This document shows positions 1 through 10,630 of a DNA stretch of 64,000 nucleotides, one piece after another. The translations under genes were made by a program, and so were the position numbers. Positions within the stretch are counted from its first letter, which is position 1, and the number at the start of each line of letters is the position of its first letter. A model generated the notes under the pieces. The model saw nothing but the letters and a program-made list of their open reading frames with translations. It did no database searches and was not told the origin of the DNA. Origin of the DNA: Verrucomicrobiota bacterium (GTDB taxonomy: Bacteria > Chlamydiota > Chlamydiia > Chlamydiales > Rhabdochlamydiaceae); the NCBI GenBank assembly GCA_018239715.1, contig JAFEGW010000009.1, forward strand, positions 62,001-126,000. The letters are read 5' to 3'.

Positions 1-871
1 CATAAAAGGAATCAGGAATAGCTTTAATACCCACCATTCCATTTTGCAGGGCGCGAATCAAATGCTTTTCTTCGAAAAGCTCATTCGGACGCAGGAAGTT
101 CAGAGCGACACAGACGCCAAGGACTTTTTTAAAGCCCCAGGGAAGATCAAGTTGGACCGTAGAGAGTTTAAGCCGGATGTGTCTTTTATCCGGCCGTTTC
201 TCTTGTTGCTTCTGGATCGATTTACGAAAGAGATAAAAAAGGGCGACTAAGCGGCTGAGATGATGAGGGCTCCGAGGAGTTTTAAATTCCTCCTTGCTCA
301 TCACCGTGAAATGTTGGAGCTCGCCAAAGATATCGTAATCAATTTCATCGGGGTTGCGTTGGATCAGCTTGGAAATCTTCTCTTGCAGGACGCCGTTTTT
401 TTCTTGGGCAGAGAGAAGATGCATTTCTAAAAGCCGGCTGGCATGGTAAACGGAGACCATTCCCAACCGGATCTCTGTCTCAATCACCCGTAAATTATGT
501 TCGACATGTTCGCGGTCGATTTCTTGATCTAGCCGGATGGACATCTCTGCCCATGTATAAAGGTGAGAACTTTCTAGAAATTTAAAATCGGCGGACAAAA
601 ACATTGCTACATCTAATCTTTGGCCGGGCAGAAGCCAGCGATGGATCATGTCGTAAAAAAATTTGCCGATATTTAAACGGTGGCGGCAAACTAAATAAAG
701 AGAAAGATGTCCCTTTTTCCAAAACCAGCGGAAAATCGGCAGCGCCGCATCAAACTGCTTCTCTGCATCCTTTTTTAAATTCTCGAAAAAGAAAGGATCA
801 GGAAAAATTTTCCTGAGCGATGACTCAATCGCCGCTGCATAGTTCCCCTCTTTCTCCAACGTCTCGATCAT
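1..871 (-). CDS. Hypothetical protein, 3' end beyond the window
   Basis: An open frame of at least 290 codons runs off the left edge. The ATG at 871-869 overlaps the stop codon of the aspartokinase gene by four bases (ATGA), which implies translational coupling and decides the start. The protein begins MIETLEKEGNYAAAIESS and is rich in charged and aromatic residues. It has no signal peptide, no evident membrane segment and no nucleotide-binding motif that I can name. Long helical stretches follow around residues 100-170, and a basic segment lies near residues 205-240. I do not recognise the family. Coupling to lysC suggests co-expression but does not show a shared function. Confidence 0.8.
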   Translation of the reverse strand, partial: MIETLEKEGNYAAAIESSLRKIFPDPFFFENLKKDAEKQFDAALPIFRWFWKKGHLSLYLVCRHRLNIGKFFYDMIHRWLLPGQRLDVAMFLSADFKFLESSHLYTWAEMSIRLDQEIDREHVEHNLRVIETEIRLGMVSVYHASRLLEMHLLSAQEKNGVLQEKISKLIQRNPDEIDYDIFGELQHFTVMSKEEFKTPRSPHHLSRLVALFYLFRKSIQKQQEKRPDKRHIRLKLSTVQLDLPWGFKKVLGVCVALNFLRPNELFEEKHLIRALQNGMVGIKAIPDSFY

Positions 872-1644
872 CCATCCTCGTAAACTAGGTTAGGCACAAG
901 TTCACGTGTCAAAGGACCGATTAATGTGCCGGTGCTTCCTTTCGGTTGATCAAAAGGCAGCACATGAAGCGGAAGGCCATTTTTTGCCGCTAGATCGATG
1001 CACCGGCTTTGCAGGACTTTGGCTCCCCTTTGGGTGATTTCCAAAGCAGTTGCATATTCTAAGTGGTTGTAAAACTCAGCCCTCGGATTTTTTTTCGGAT
1101 CTTCGGCAAAAATCCCGGGAACATCTTTATAGAATTCGACCTTTTCTGCTCCCAGGGCAATCGCCAACGCCACAGCGGTGGTATCGGAGCCCCCTCGCCC
1201 GAGCGTCGTGATCTCCCCTTCCTTACTTACCCCTTGAAACCCTGCCACGATAACGATCTTTCCTTGCTCTAGATATTTGATAACCCGGTGCGGCCTGACA
1301 TCGATAATCCGCGCTTCTGCGTGATTAGAAGTGGTCATAATACCTGCTTGGCTTCCTGTCAAGCTCACAGCATATTTTCCCTTTAAATCAAGAGCCATGG
1401 CTAGCAGCGACATGCTGATCCGCTCGCCAACCGAGATGAGCATATCTTGCTCTCGTTTGGGGGGAGAAGGATGGACTTGTCTAGCAAGAGTTAAAAGCTC
1501 GTCTGTCATGTTGCCCATGGCAATGACGACAACGACGATTCTTTCATAATGGAAGCTGCGGTCTAAGATGAGATCGGCGATCTGCGCAAACCTCTCCGGC
1601 TTGGCCACCGCGGCACCGCCGAACTTGAGGACTAAGGTTTTCAT
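868..1644 (-). CDS. lysC: Aspartokinase catalytic domain only (no ACT domains)
   Basis: Amino-acid kinase fold protein of 258 aa that probably phosphorylates L-aspartate in the lysine/diaminopimelate pathway. Visible motifs are the N-terminal KFGGAAVA, SVGERISMSLLAMAL (substrate region) and GRGGSDTTAVALAIALGAEK followed by a YKDVPGIFAEDP-like segment, all in aspartokinase order. Typical bacterial aspartokinases are 400-450 aa and end in two ACT domains for feedback control by lysine or threonine. Here the chain stops right after the kinase domain. The usual KFGGTS reads KFGGAA, so the Thr/Ser pair of the ATP/aspartate site is changed. This could be a feedback-insensitive enzyme or a kinase with shifted specificity. 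It is the upstream partner of the gene at 1-871. Confidence 0.75.
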   Translation of the reverse strand: MKTLVLKFGGAAVAKPERFAQIADLILDRSFHYERIVVVVIAMGNMTDELLTLARQVHPSPPKREQDMLISVGERISMSLLAMALDLKGKYAVSLTGSQAGIMTTSNHAEARIIDVRPHRVIKYLEQGKIVIVAGFQGVSKEGEITTLGRGGSDTTAVALAIALGAEKVEFYKDVPGIFAEDPKKNPRAEFYNHLEYATALEITQRGAKVLQSRCIDLAAKNGLPLHVLPFDQPKGSTGTLIGPLTRELVPNLVYEDG

Positions 1645-1696
1645 AATTTTGGAGTATGGAGAAGCTCAGCAATTCTTAACAAGGGATTGTAAAGAA

Positions 1697-2374
1697 TTAA
1701 ACCTTTTGCGCTAAATGAGCCTTATAATATGAGATCATTTCATGGGATGAAGGGTTAAATGTATTTAAGAAAAATGTAATACATCGTTCCCTAAAAGAGC
1801 TATCATCATCCTTCTGCCCTTCGAGCCATTTTAAACATTCCGTGTTCATCTCGGGTGAACTATGTTTTATGGCTGATAGACAGGCTTGTTTCTCTCGCCA
1901 CTTGTGCAGATCCCTATATGCAAGCAGTCCGGCTATCACTCCAACTAAGCCGTACCCCGAAAATCTAGCCTTCGACATGACAATAAAAAAAATAGAGCCG
2001 ATCAAAGGAATAAATGTCCAAGTCAAGGTATCACTGCATTTAATATGAACGAGCTCGTGAATTATCATATGACGGACTATTAAATCAGGCAGGTTTTGAT
2101 CTAAAGGTATTTGTATTCCAGCTCGAGTAGAAAATAAATTATTTCCGTAATGACAGAACTCATCTCCTTTAATGACTATGATCTCTTTATTGATACCTAT
2201 TGCTTTTGCCATGCGATTGGCGTATTCGTAATAACCCTCTTTTCCATCGGAATTTCTTGGAATCACATTAACATTATTTGACAAAGGAGATGCGACGATG
2301 CCGTTTCTTATTCCTAAATACAACCCACCCACCCAAGCAAGTCCACAAACTCCTCTAATAATATTTGCTGCCAC
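1697..2374 (-). CDS. M48-like membrane metallopeptidase, paralog A
   Basis: A 225-aa protein. The GTG at 2374 is preferred over the GTG at 2383 because AAGGTGG lies just upstream and because the resulting start (MAANIIRGVCG) aligns with both neighbours. HELVH at residues 106-110 is a zinc-binding HExxH motif, followed by an HIK-x-SDTLT segment resembling the HtpX context HIANGDMVT. A likely third ligand Glu sits in KWREKQA after two predicted membrane segments. The N-terminus (GVCGLAWVGGLYLGI) is also hydrophobic. It is the last of three tandem paralogs, spaced about 110-220 bp apart. The family assignment is inferred from motif order. Substrate is unknown. An active integral membrane protease is plausible. 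Confidence 0.7.
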   Translation of the reverse strand: MAANIIRGVCGLAWVGGLYLGIRNGIVASPLSNNVNVIPRNSDGKEGYYEYANRMAKAIGINKEIIVIKGDEFCHYGNNLFSTRAGIQIPLDQNLPDLIVRHMIIHELVHIKCSDTLTWTFIPLIGSIFFIVMSKARFSGYGLVGVIAGLLAYRDLHKWREKQACLSAIKHSSPEMNTECLKWLEGQKDDDSSFRERCITFFLNTFNPSSHEMISYYKAHLAQKV

Positions 2375-2598
2375 GATTTCCACCTTTTTTATAGGAGAAA
2401 TTATATCTTAGCCCTTTTTTTTCTTACATTGCTAAAGAGTTGAAATTATCTCTTAAAAATCCCCATCGGAATCGCATAACTTAGCTTTCAAAAATAAATT
2501 ATGCTTTTCTTCAAGGACGATATAGTCATTTTTTGACCAACCTCGAACTTTCTGCCTGTATCCCAGTCGAGGGGTGCACTTTCTAAACAAACAAAGAA

Positions 2599-3276
2599 TT
2601 ATGTTTGGAGTTTGAGCTTATCCTCGTAGAGACTAATAATTTCTGAAGCCGAAGGTTTAAATAGTTTTTCAATTGATGACATACAACTTTGTTGGAATGA
2701 AGAAGGACTACCGCTGCATTCTTCTCGAACCCAATCTCTAGCAGCCTCGTTTTCTCCTCTAGATGCATGTTCGATCGTCGTCAAAAACGCTCGTTTCTCC
2801 GTCCAACGTCGAAGCATTGCAAATGAAATTATTCCCAGTCCTAACCCGATAAAGGAAGCAGAAATTGGAAATCGTGAATTCAAGATGAAATTAGTGAATA
2901 TCGCTAGGATGACAGGAACCATCGTCCAAGTGAGAAAGTCATGGTGTTTAATATGAATAAGTTCATGTCTGATCATATGAAAGATGACTTCTTTAGATGC
3001 CTCTAAATCAATTTCTATCCCAGCTTGATAAGAAAATAAATTACAACCCAGATGCCCAAAATTATTTCCCTTCATTACGACGATTGTTTTGTGAATACCT
3101 AGCTGTTGGGCCATCCGATTAGCATATTCATGATAGCCTTCTTGGCCCTCCGAGTTTGGAGGAACAATAGCGGGATTATTAGACAAACTCGAAGCAAAAA
3201 TACCATCTCGTATTCCAAAATATAATCCACTTAGAGCAGCAAACCCTAAAACCCCTCGACTCAGATAAACTGCCAT
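2599..3276 (-). CDS. M48-like membrane metallopeptidase, paralog B
   Basis: A 225-aa paralog of the genes on both sides, with the same N-terminal pattern (RGVLGFAALSGLYFGIRDG) and the same S-LSNN-IV segment. HELIH at residues 104-108 keeps the complete HExxH motif. It is followed by two hydrophobic stretches and RRWTEKRA, where the Glu is a candidate third zinc ligand. A clear ribosome site (AGGAAAGG) precedes the ATG. The two intact copies A and B contrast with copy C, which has lost the catalytic Glu. No signal peptidase site is evident, so the N-terminal hydrophobic stretch is probably an anchor. Function is unknown beyond the peptidase-like motif. Confidence 0.72.
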   Translation of the reverse strand: MAVYLSRGVLGFAALSGLYFGIRDGIFASSLSNNPAIVPPNSEGQEGYHEYANRMAQQLGIHKTIVVMKGNNFGHLGCNLFSYQAGIEIDLEASKEVIFHMIRHELIHIKHHDFLTWTMVPVILAIFTNFILNSRFPISASFIGLGLGIISFAMLRRWTEKRAFLTTIEHASRGENEAARDWVREECSGSPSSFQQSCMSSIEKLFKPSASEIISLYEDKLKLQT

Positions 3277-3393
3277 CTCAACCTTTCCTTTTAAAATTTA
3301 GCATCAATTTTATTGAATGTTAAAAATAAGAACAAACATCTTCAACTCACAAGGAAATTTAACCCCGTGTAAACGAACTTTCTCACATAAGAT

Positions 3394-4080
3394 TTACTTC
3401 ATGGCTTTAAGACGTGCACGGCAATAAAGAAGTAAAGTCTCGGGTGAGGGTTGAGTTAATTGGGAGAAAAAGTTCCTCCATCGGCTGAGGGCGGGTAAAG
3501 GAGGATTTGCAGTCACTTTCGCTTCAAAATGCTTTTCTGCTGCTTCGTTTGCTTCTTTTGAACAATGCTCGAAAGCCACTCTGTAAGCTTGGGCCTCTCT
3601 CCATTTATATATGACCAAATAAGAGACGCCCATCATGACCAACCCTGCAGAAGGAGCACCGTAAGGGAACCTAGAGTTCAATAAGACTACTGCAAAAATA
3701 GATAAGACGAGCGGCACGAAGCTCCATGTCAAAATATCATTCGATTGAATATGAGCGATATGGTGTGCTATCCAAACTTGGGACATTAAAGGGCTGCTTT
3801 TTAATTTTTCCATATTGACTTCCATCCCGACTTTAGGGGAAAACGCATGGCATCCGAAACTCCAAAACCTGCTCCCCCTCATAAGGATAATTGTCTTTTT
3901 CATACCCAGCTCTTGTGCTACTTTTTCAACAAAATCACGACAGCCGTGATCTTCTTCTCCGGATTTGACGATTTTTGCGTCATCAGATAACACCGGAATC
4001 AAGAGGGTGTCTCTTATCCCTAAATATAATCCGTTCAGAACAGCACATCCATAAACTCCTCTCAAAAGATGAATTGTCAT
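3394..4080 (-). CDS. M48-like membrane protein, paralog C, catalytic Glu lost
   Basis: A 228-aa paralog of the two downstream genes. It shares the N-terminal RGVYGCAVLNGLYLGIRD segment and the membrane topology. At the position of the HExxH motif (residues 106-110) it reads HHIAH: both zinc-binding His remain but the catalytic Glu is His107. The downstream KWREAQA Glu is kept. It could therefore still bind metal but should not hydrolyse peptides by the usual mechanism, so it looks like a pseudo-peptidase. It is the first gene of the tandem array and may be read together with B and A. Whether it regulates or scaffolds the active copies is speculation. Confidence 0.7.
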   Translation of the reverse strand: MTIHLLRGVYGCAVLNGLYLGIRDTLLIPVLSDDAKIVKSGEEDHGCRDFVEKVAQELGMKKTIILMRGSRFWSFGCHAFSPKVGMEVNMEKLKSSPLMSQVWIAHHIAHIQSNDILTWSFVPLVLSIFAVVLLNSRFPYGAPSAGLVMMGVSYLVIYKWREAQAYRVAFEHCSKEANEAAEKHFEAKVTANPPLPALSRWRNFFSQLTQPSPETLLLYCRARLKAMK

Positions 4081-4436
4081 AGCAGTCTCTCCTTTTTGGC
4101 AAAAAAATATAATTTAACTTTTCTTTTTGTCCCAGGAAATAGAGTCAAATTACTTCTACTATCTAAGGTTTGTTCCTAAAGATTTTTATAGAGGTGAGAG
4201 CTTTGTCTTGTAAAAATGTTAAAAAGCAATTTGAAACAACGCCGACTTTCTGCTCATCTCCCATTTGCTTCTTGCTGTAATTTTCAATGATTTGCTATTG
4301 TTTCTACATTAACTATTTGTAAGCACAGATCTTTTACTTCATTGACATCTTTATAAAGGATGAGAGGGGTTCAAGAAATTTCTTACAAGAGAACGAATCT
4401 GGGAAACCATCCCATAGAAGGAGAAACTGGATCATA
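4081..4436. other. Intergenic region between divergent genes (356 bp)
   Basis: AT-rich spacer between paralog C (minus) and rpsA (plus). It must contain both promoters and the rpsA leader. I cannot place a convincing -35/-10 pair. A Shine-Dalgarno-like AAGGAG at 4418-4423 lies 13 bases before the rpsA ATG, which is a long spacing. No open frame or RNA gene was recognised. Confidence 0.5.
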
Positions 4437-6185
4437 ATGTCCAAATTAAAACACGATTGGAGCTCAAGCAACATCATTGATGATGTCGATTACCACGAGG
4501 AAGACGCACAAGCGTTTAGAAAGCTGCTGGGTGCTAAAGAGAAAGGCGAAGGCGCTGGATCTTTGGCTTCTTTAAACTCAGGCTATGTCCTCCGAGGGCG
4601 CATTGTTGAAATTACTAAAGATTTCGTCGTCATTGACGTCGGATTGAAATCGGAAGGACTCGTCCCTATCAGCGAATTTATCGATCCTGCTGAGATCTAT
4701 TTAGGGAACGAAGTCGAAGCTTTCCTCGATCAGACTGAAGGTGAAGATGGGCAGATCGTCTTATCGCGAGATAAAGCAAGACGCCTACGCCAATGGGAAA
4801 ATATCGTCGAAAACTGCAGCGAAGGCTCCATTGTCACAGGTAAAGTGATGAGAAAAGTCAAAGGCGGCTTGATGGTCGATATCGGGGTGGAAGCATTCTT
4901 GCCCGGCTCCCAAATCGACAATAAGCGCATTAAAAACCTCGACGAATATCTCGATAAAACCTACGACTTTAAAATCCTCAAGATCAATACCGATCGCAAG
5001 AATATCGTCGTTTCCCGCCGTGAACTTCTCGAAGAAGAGCGCATGACGAAAAAAGTCGAAATGTTGGAGAACTTCCACGAAGGCGAAATCCGCCACGGCA
5101 TCGTCAAAAACATCACCGATTTCGGCGTCTTCTTGGATGTCGATGGAGTTGATGGACTGCTCCATATCACTGACATGACCTGGAAAAGGATTAAACACCC
5201 CTCCGAGATGGTCCAGCTGGGCGACCAATTGGAAGTCGTCATCCTGCATGTGGACAAAGATAAAGGGCGCGTCGCTCTCGGCATGAAGCAAAAAGAGACC
5301 AATCCTTGGGAAGAGATCGAAAAGCGATATCCCCCAGGCACCCATGTTAAAGGCAAAATCGTGAGCCTCGTTCCTTATGGAGCTTTCATGGAGATCGAGC
5401 CCGGCATTGAAGGACTCATCCATGTCTCTGAAATGTCCTGGACAAAAACGATCAATGATCCGAGCGAAGTCTTGAAAAAAGGCGACGAGGTTGAAGCGAT
5501 TGTACTCTCCGTCCAAAAAGACGAAGGCAAGATATCTTTAGGGATGAAACAGCTCGAAAAGAATCCTTGGGACGAAGTGGAGAAAAAGTATCCTATTGGA
5601 AGCAGCGTGACAGCGGAAATCCGCAACCTGACTAACTATGGAGCTTTTGTTGAACTCGAGCCTGGTATCGACGGGCTTATCCACATCTCCGACCTCAGCT
5701 GGATCAAAAAAGTCTCCCATCCTTCTGAAGTGTTCAAGAAAGGCGACAAAGTTGATGCCATTGTCCTCTCCGTGGATAAAGAAAACAAAAAAATCACCCT
5801 CGGCGTTAAGCAGCTCAGCGAAAATCCTTGGGAAAACACTGAGAAGATGATGGACTCCTTGGTCAAAGGCGTCGTCACGAAGATCACAGCTTTCGGTGCG
5901 TTTGTCGAGCTTGAGAATGGCCTGGAAGGGCTCATCCATGTGACAGAGCTTTCCGATAAGCCTTTTGGAAAAGTGGAAGAAGTGATCTCCAAAGGTCAAG
6001 AAGTCACTGCTAAAGTGATTAAGCTCGATCCGGAACACAAGAAAATTTCTCTCTCGATCAAAGAATATCTCATTGAGAAAAACAAAGAAAACCACGACGA
6101 CATTCTGGTTGGAGAGAAAAAAAAGCGAGCTCCTAAAAAGAAAAAGGAAAAAGCCGCTGAAGAAAAAGAAGAAGAGAACGCCTAA
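4437..6185 (+). CDS. rpsA: 30S ribosomal protein S1
   Basis: A 582-aa protein with six S1 (OB-fold) repeats, beginning near residues 49, 131, 216, 301, 388 and 474. Repeats 3-6 carry the typical YGAF/FGVF...GL(I/L)H(V/I)(S/T) core. The tail from about residue 555 is Lys/Glu-rich. S1 binds mRNA on the 30S subunit and helps start translation on structured or weak-SD messages. Length and organisation fit bacterial S1 proteins. It is followed after 29 bp by a strong terminator, so it is probably a separate transcription unit from nusA. In Chlamydia rpsA also precedes nusA. Confidence 0.97.
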   Translation: MSKLKHDWSSSNIIDDVDYHEEDAQAFRKLLGAKEKGEGAGSLASLNSGYVLRGRIVEITKDFVVIDVGLKSEGLVPISEFIDPAEIYLGNEVEAFLDQTEGEDGQIVLSRDKARRLRQWENIVENCSEGSIVTGKVMRKVKGGLMVDIGVEAFLPGSQIDNKRIKNLDEYLDKTYDFKILKINTDRKNIVVSRRELLEEERMTKKVEMLENFHEGEIRHGIVKNITDFGVFLDVDGVDGLLHITDMTWKRIKHPSEMVQLGDQLEVVILHVDKDKGRVALGMKQKETNPWEEIEKRYPPGTHVKGKIVSLVPYGAFMEIEPGIEGLIHVSEMSWTKTINDPSEVLKKGDEVEAIVLSVQKDEGKISLGMKQLEKNPWDEVEKKYPIGSSVTAEIRNLTNYGAFVELEPGIDGLIHISDLSWIKKVSHPSEVFKKGDKVDAIVLSVDKENKKITLGVKQLSENPWENTEKMMDSLVKGVVTKITAFGAFVELENGLEGLIHVTELSDKPFGKVEEVISKGQEVTAKVIKLDPEHKKISLSIKEYLIEKNKENHDDILVGEKKKRAPKKKKEKAAEEKEEENA

Positions 6186-6214
6186 AAATTTGGATTCTCT
6201 TTAGGAACTATCCC

Positions 6215-6244
6215 AAAGAACCTCCGGCTAGCCGGAGGTTCTTT
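6215..6244 (+). terminator. Rho-independent terminator after rpsA
   Basis: A perfect 30-bp palindrome. Each arm reads AAAGAACCTCCGGCT, and the second arm ends in GGTTCTTT. The GC-rich stem sits 29 bp after the rpsA stop and ends 24 bp before the nusA start. Because it is symmetrical it could act in both directions. Confidence 0.85.
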
Positions 6245-6268
6245 ACATAAAACAGTTAAGGTATTGCA

Positions 6269-7552
6269 ATGAATAAAGACCTCCTTGCCATCTTCGAGTA
6301 TTTAGAGCGTGAAAAAGGCATCAAGCGCGATGTCATTATTTCTGCAGTCGAAGAATCGCTCCTGGCCGCCGCTCGTAAAAGCATCAAGGGTCTCCTCAAC
6401 ATCAGCGTCAGAGTCAACTCAAAAACGGGCGATATTGAAGTCACGGCTCAAAAAGAAGTTGTCGATAAAGTGACGATCCCTGAAGAAGAGATTTCTCTTG
6501 AAGATGCACGTGTCATCAACCCCTACGCAGAATTAGGGCAATGGGTTGAAATTCCTTGCACGCCGCAAGATTTCGGTCGCATCGCTGCCCAAACAGCCCG
6601 TCAAGTGATCTCTCAAAAGCTCCGTTCCGCTGAACGGGATGTGATCTATGAAGAATACAGACACCGCGTCAATGAGATCATTTCCGGCAGCGTCAAGCGG
6701 GTGATTCGAGGAGCCACGCTCATTGTCGACCTCGGAAAAGTCGAAGGCATCATGCCGGATCGATTCTACCCCAAAACAGAAAAATACAACGTCGGCGACC
6801 GTGTTCAAGCGCTCCTTTTTGAAGTGCGCGACACAGAAAACGGAGGAGCCGAAGTGATTTTAAGCCGCAGCCATCCGGAATTCGTCCGGCAGCTCTTCCT
6901 CCAAGAAGTCCCTGAGCTCCAAGACGGCACGATCACCATCGAAAAAATTGTCCGTGATCCTGGCTACCGGACCAAGCTCGCTGTGAAATCTACCGACTCT
7001 AAAGTCGACCCTGTCGGCGCTTGCGTTGGAGTCCGCGGAACCCGTGTTAAAAATATTATCCGCGAGCTGAACAATGAAAAAATCGACATCATCCCTTACA
7101 CCGATGATCCGATACAGCTGCTGATCAATGCTCTTTCACCCATTGAAATTAGCAAGATCGATGTGAATGAAGACCATTCCGTTGTCACCATTGTCGTTGC
7201 CGATGAGAGCTATCCTGCGGTCCTCGGCAAACGAGGTATGAATGCCCGTCTCAATGGAGATCTGATTGAAGCAGAACTGCAAGTTCAGAAAATGAGCGAT
7301 TATCAACAGATCGCCTCGATCCAACGGCAACAGCTGGCTCTCTCGGAAGATCCTTCGCTCGATGCAAGACTGCACCTTGAAGGCATCAGCTCTTTCATCA
7401 CTGAAAGCTTGATCGCCGCCGAGTATGATACTCCGAGAAAAGTGCTCCGCGCATCTCCTGAAGAATTAGCGAAAATTCCGGAGATCAGCTTAGAGATCGC
7501 GAATAAGGTTTTAAATGAGATTTGTAAGAAAAAAGGGTTAAAAGTTGGCTAA
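6269..7552 (+). CDS. nusA: Transcription termination/antitermination factor NusA
   Basis: A 427-aa protein with the NusA N-terminal RNA-polymerase-binding domain (residues 1 to about 130), an S1 domain (near residues 135-200, core [16 protein letters not shown]) and two KH domains (near residues 230-345, including [20 protein letters not shown] and [11 protein letters not shown]). A short helix-hairpin-helix-like C-terminus ends the chain. The C-terminal acidic repeats of E. coli NusA (495 aa) are absent, as in most bacteria outside the gammaproteobacteria. It controls pausing, termination and antitermination. It overlaps infB by 8 bases, the conserved nusA-infB arrangement. Confidence 0.97.
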   Translation: MNKDLLAIFEYLEREKGIKRDVIISAVEESLLAAARKSIKGLLNISVRVNSKTGDIEVTAQKEVVDKVTIPEEEISLEDARVINPYAELGQWVEIPCTPQDFGRIAAQTARQVISQKLRSAERDVIYEEYRHRVNEIISGSVKRVIRGATLIVDLGKVEGIMPDRFYPKTEKYNVGDRVQALLFEVRDTENGGAEVILSRSHPEFVRQLFLQEVPELQDGTITIEKIVRDPGYRTKLAVKSTDSKVDPVGACVGVRGTRVKNIIRELNNEKIDIIPYTDDPIQLLINALSPIEISKIDVNEDHSVVTIVVADESYPAVLGKRGMNARLNGDLIEAELQVQKMSDYQQIASIQRQQLALSEDPSLDARLHLEGISSFITESLIAAEYDTPRKVLRASPEELAKIPEISLEIANKVLNEICKKKGLKVG

Positions 7553-10247
7553 AAACCTCAAGATCACTGTTAAGAACGCTCAGCTGGCGGAAGCTTTAAA
7601 AAAGTTTAAAAAACCGGAGAAAGCTGAAGCTCCTCAGTCCAAGGCTCCTCTGAAAGCAAAAGCTGAGCCGGCACTGGAAAAAGCTCCTGAAAAAGAAAAG
7701 GAAAAGCTCCCGCCTGTCCACGAAATGCCGGAAGCTCCTGAAGCAGCTCCTGCGCCTGTGATCGATAAAGTGATCGAAAAGACTGCTGAGCCTGCTCCCG
7801 CCCCTTCTGAAAAACTTCCTACCGAAAAACTTCATGAAAGGCCCACAGAAAAACCTGCAGAGCGTCCTTTAGGCCCTGTCTATCCGCAACCTCGTCCTCC
7901 TCGACCTGCAGGAGTGCGGCCCCCTTATCCCCAAGGAAAACCTTCGACCGGATACCGTCCTGCTTATCAACCCCGATCTTCCGGAGCGCCGCAAGGAGCT
8001 CCTGCCGGCGGCTATATGAGTAGCAGCGGCTATCGTCCCAAACCCACCGGCGTACCCGAAGGATATAAACCTAAAGGTTCTGGAGGTGCGGCAAGCTCTG
8101 GCACTCCCTCTGGATACCGTCCGCGTTCTCCAGGAGGACCTGGCGGATATAGACCTTATACAGGAGGAAGACCCTCTGGAGGTATGGGAGGACCCGGGTT
8201 AGGACGTCGACCCCCTCTTGAGACTCCCCGTGAACCTTCGAGAGACCGTTTAGGTGCAAAAACCCGCGAACACGTCGCTACTAAAGCTCAAGAAGACGAA
8301 GCTGCTCGAAAGCTCAAAGATATTAAAGCCCATAAAAAGCCTGAAGTCTATCGTGCTTTTGACTCGCGCGACAAACAAGGCCTCCGAGACGAGAACGATG
8401 AGGGCTGGCGCCCCCGCAAAGGCCGTGGCCATAAACGGATGTCATCGAATGCCGAAGAGCTCATTGTCCGTCCTAAATCTTTAAATATCCGCCTGCCCAT
8501 CACGATTAAAGACTTAGCGGCTGAAATGAAACTCAAAGCATCGCAACTCCTTTCGAATCTCTTCATGAAGGGCGTGGTCATCACTCTCAATGATTACATT
8601 GACGATGAAACCACCGTCCAACTTTTAGGACATGATTTTGATTGCGAAATCTCCATTGACACCAGCGAAGAAGAGCGTCTTAAAATCACCGATAAGACCA
8701 TCAAGCAAGAGATTATTGAAACAGCTCCAGACCAGCTCGTCCTCCGCAGCCCTGTTGTGACCTTCATGGGCCATGTCGACCACGGTAAAACAAGTTTGAT
8801 CGACACCATCCGCAAAGCGAATGTCGCCAGCGGCGAAGCAGGAGCGATCACCCAACATATCGGCGCTTTCAAAGCGCATACTGATTTTGGAGACATCACG
8901 ATTCTCGACACTCCCGGCCACGAAGCCTTTTCTGCGATGCGCGCCCGCGGCGCCGATGTCACCGACATTGTCGTTCTCGTTGTCGCTGGGGATGAAGGAC
9001 TGCGAGCTCAGACGATGGAAGCCATCGACCAAGCCCGCACAGCGAATGTTCCTATCGTCGTGGCGATCAATAAAAGCGACAAGCCGAATTTCAATGCTGA
9101 GAACGTCTACCGGCAACTTTCCGAAAACAATCTCCTCCCTGAAGCTTGGGGCGGTCAGACGATCACGATCAACTGCTCGGCGGTCACAGGAGACGGCATT
9201 AAGGAACTTCTTGAAATGCTCGCTCTGCAAGCCGAAGTACTCGAGCTGAAAGCAAATCCCCATACCCGCGCTCGAGGAACAGTGATCGAATCTGAAATGC
9301 ATAAAGGCCTCGGCGCCGTCACCACCGTTCTCGTTCAAAACGGAACGCTCCGTATCGGCGATGCGATCGTCTTCACCGAACAGTGGGGCCGCGTCAAAAC
9401 GATGCACGATGAATTCAACAAACCGATGACTGTTGCCGGTCCTTCGACGCCTGTGAAACTCACCGGCCTTTCCGGACTTCCTGAAGCTGGAAGCGACTTC
9501 ATCGTCGTCAAAGATGAAAAAGAAGCCAGCGAAGTTTCGGAAGAAAGACTTTTAAAACGGAAACATATCGCCCTCCAAACAAAACGGGGCGGCCTCGAAG
9601 GACTCCTTGCTCAGCAAATGCAGAAACAAGAGAAAAAAGTCCTCACTCTTATTCTCCGCGCTGACGTGCAGGGCTCTCTCGAAGCTCTCAAGCATTCGCT
9701 GGAAAAAATCATCTCCAACAAAGCAGAGATCAATGTCATTTCCGCTGCAGTGGGTGAAATTTCCGAGTCGGATATTCAACTGGCCTCAGCTTCTAAAGCC
9801 ACCATCATGGGCTTCCATACGCAAATTGAAAGCCATGCCGAATCGCTGATCAAGCAGCTCAAAGTTAAAGTGCGGCTGCATGACATTATCTATCACGCTG
9901 TCGACGATGTGAAAGAACTCATGGTTGGACTCCTCGATAAGATTGCTCAAGAAAACGATGTCGGAGAAGCTCAGGTCAAAGCGGTCTTTAAATCGTCGCA
10001 TCTCGGCAATATTGCAGGCTGCCAAGTCTCGGATGGCACGATCCGAAGATCAAGCCATATCCGTGTGGTCCGTGATAAAGAAGTCATCTGGAAAGGGCCT
10101 GTCGCCTCGCTTAAACGAGTCAAAGAAGATGTCCGCGAAGTCTCGAAAGGGCAAGAATGCGGAATCCTTCTCCAGGGCTTTTCCGAGTACAAAGAAGGCG
10201 ATATCCTTCAAGCTTATGATGTCACTTATTATACCCCCGAATTATAA
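7545..10247 (+). CDS. infB: Translation initiation factor IF-2
   Basis: A 900-aa GTPase that delivers initiator tRNA to the 30S subunit. The start is the TTG at 7545, overlapping nusA, with an AAAAAAGGG ribosome site upstream. An N-terminal Lys/Glu/Ala/Pro-rich region (to about residue 105) is followed by a Gly/Pro/Tyr-rich segment (about 110-230) with repeated GYRP motifs, then the conserved core. G motifs are visible: [17 protein letters not shown] and NKSD. Domains II-IV follow to the C-terminus. The GYRP-rich stretch is low-complexity and probably disordered; its role is not known to me. Confidence 0.97.
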   Translation: MAKNLKITVKNAQLAEALKKFKKPEKAEAPQSKAPLKAKAEPALEKAPEKEKEKLPPVHEMPEAPEAAPAPVIDKVIEKTAEPAPAPSEKLPTEKLHERPTEKPAERPLGPVYPQPRPPRPAGVRPPYPQGKPSTGYRPAYQPRSSGAPQGAPAGGYMSSSGYRPKPTGVPEGYKPKGSGGAASSGTPSGYRPRSPGGPGGYRPYTGGRPSGGMGGPGLGRRPPLETPREPSRDRLGAKTREHVATKAQEDEAARKLKDIKAHKKPEVYRAFDSRDKQGLRDENDEGWRPRKGRGHKRMSSNAEELIVRPKSLNIRLPITIKDLAAEMKLKASQLLSNLFMKGVVITLNDYIDDETTVQLLGHDFDCEISIDTSEEERLKITDKTIKQEIIETAPDQLVLRSPVVTFMGHVDHGKTSLIDTIRKANVASGEAGAITQHIGAFKAHTDFGDITILDTPGHEAFSAMRARGADVTDIVVLVVAGDEGLRAQTMEAIDQARTANVPIVVAINKSDKPNFNAENVYRQLSENNLLPEAWGGQTITINCSAVTGDGIKELLEMLALQAEVLELKANPHTRARGTVIESEMHKGLGAVTTVLVQNGTLRIGDAIVFTEQWGRVKTMHDEFNKPMTVAGPSTPVKLTGLSGLPEAGSDFIVVKDEKEASEVSEERLLKRKHIALQTKRGGLEGLLAQQMQKQEKKVLTLILRADVQGSLEALKHSLEKIISNKAEINVISAAVGEISESDIQLASASKATIMGFHTQIESHAESLIKQLKVKVRLHDIIYHAVDDVKELMVGLLDKIAQENDVGEAQVKAVFKSSHLGNIAGCQVSDGTIRRSSHIRVVRDKEVIWKGPVASLKRVKEDVREVSKGQECGILLQGFSEYKEGDILQAYDVTYYTPEL

Positions 10248-10249
10248 CT

Positions 10250-10630
10250 ATGGTAAAGCAACGCGTTGATCGTCTCAATTCCCTCCTGAAAGAAGTCATC
10301 GCCGAAGTGGTCATGAGAGATGTTCATAATCCTAAAGTGAGCACTCTCGTCACCATCAAAAAAGTCGACATCACGAAAGATCTCCACTATGCCAAAGTTT
10401 ATATCAGCATGGTCGGCTCCGAATCTGAAAAGCAGCAAACTTTAAAAGCTCTCCAATCGGCCGCAGGCTTCATCTCCACACAAGCCGCTAAAAAAGTTGT
10501 GATGCGTTATTTCCCCCAGCTGACTTTCCATCTTGATGATACGCTGGAAGATGAGCTCCGCATCCACACTCTTCTTGAAAAAATCCATGATGAACAAGCC
10601 AAACGACCCCATCCTAACGACGATCAATAA
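10250..10630 (+). CDS. rbfA: Ribosome-binding factor A
   Basis: A 126-aa KH-fold protein needed for 16S rRNA 5'-end processing and late 30S maturation. It starts two bases after the infB stop and has typical features: [16 protein letters not shown] at the N-terminus, [20 protein letters not shown] in the middle and [15 protein letters not shown] near the end. Position between infB and truB is the conserved order. Its end overlaps the truB start by 44 bases. Confidence 0.95.
   Translation: MVKQRVDRLNSLLKEVIAEVVMRDVHNPKVSTLVTIKKVDITKDLHYAKVYISMVGSESEKQQTLKALQSAAGFISTQAAKKVVMRYFPQLTFHLDDTLEDELRIHTLLEKIHDEQAKRPHPNDDQ

Noticed and set aside
2583-2768. A 61-codon frame inside the M48-like paralog B
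   Set aside because: It overlaps the real gene in another frame and has no motif.
4730-6095. Several long antisense open frames opposite rpsA (up to 243 codons)
   Set aside because: They mirror the repeated S1 coding pattern and codon bias. Their translations look like shadows, with no ribosome sites or recognisable domains.
8594-9407. Antisense and out-of-frame open frames inside infB (up to 260 codons)
   Set aside because: They lie opposite the GTPase core and are explained by codon bias. infB itself shows all its G motifs.
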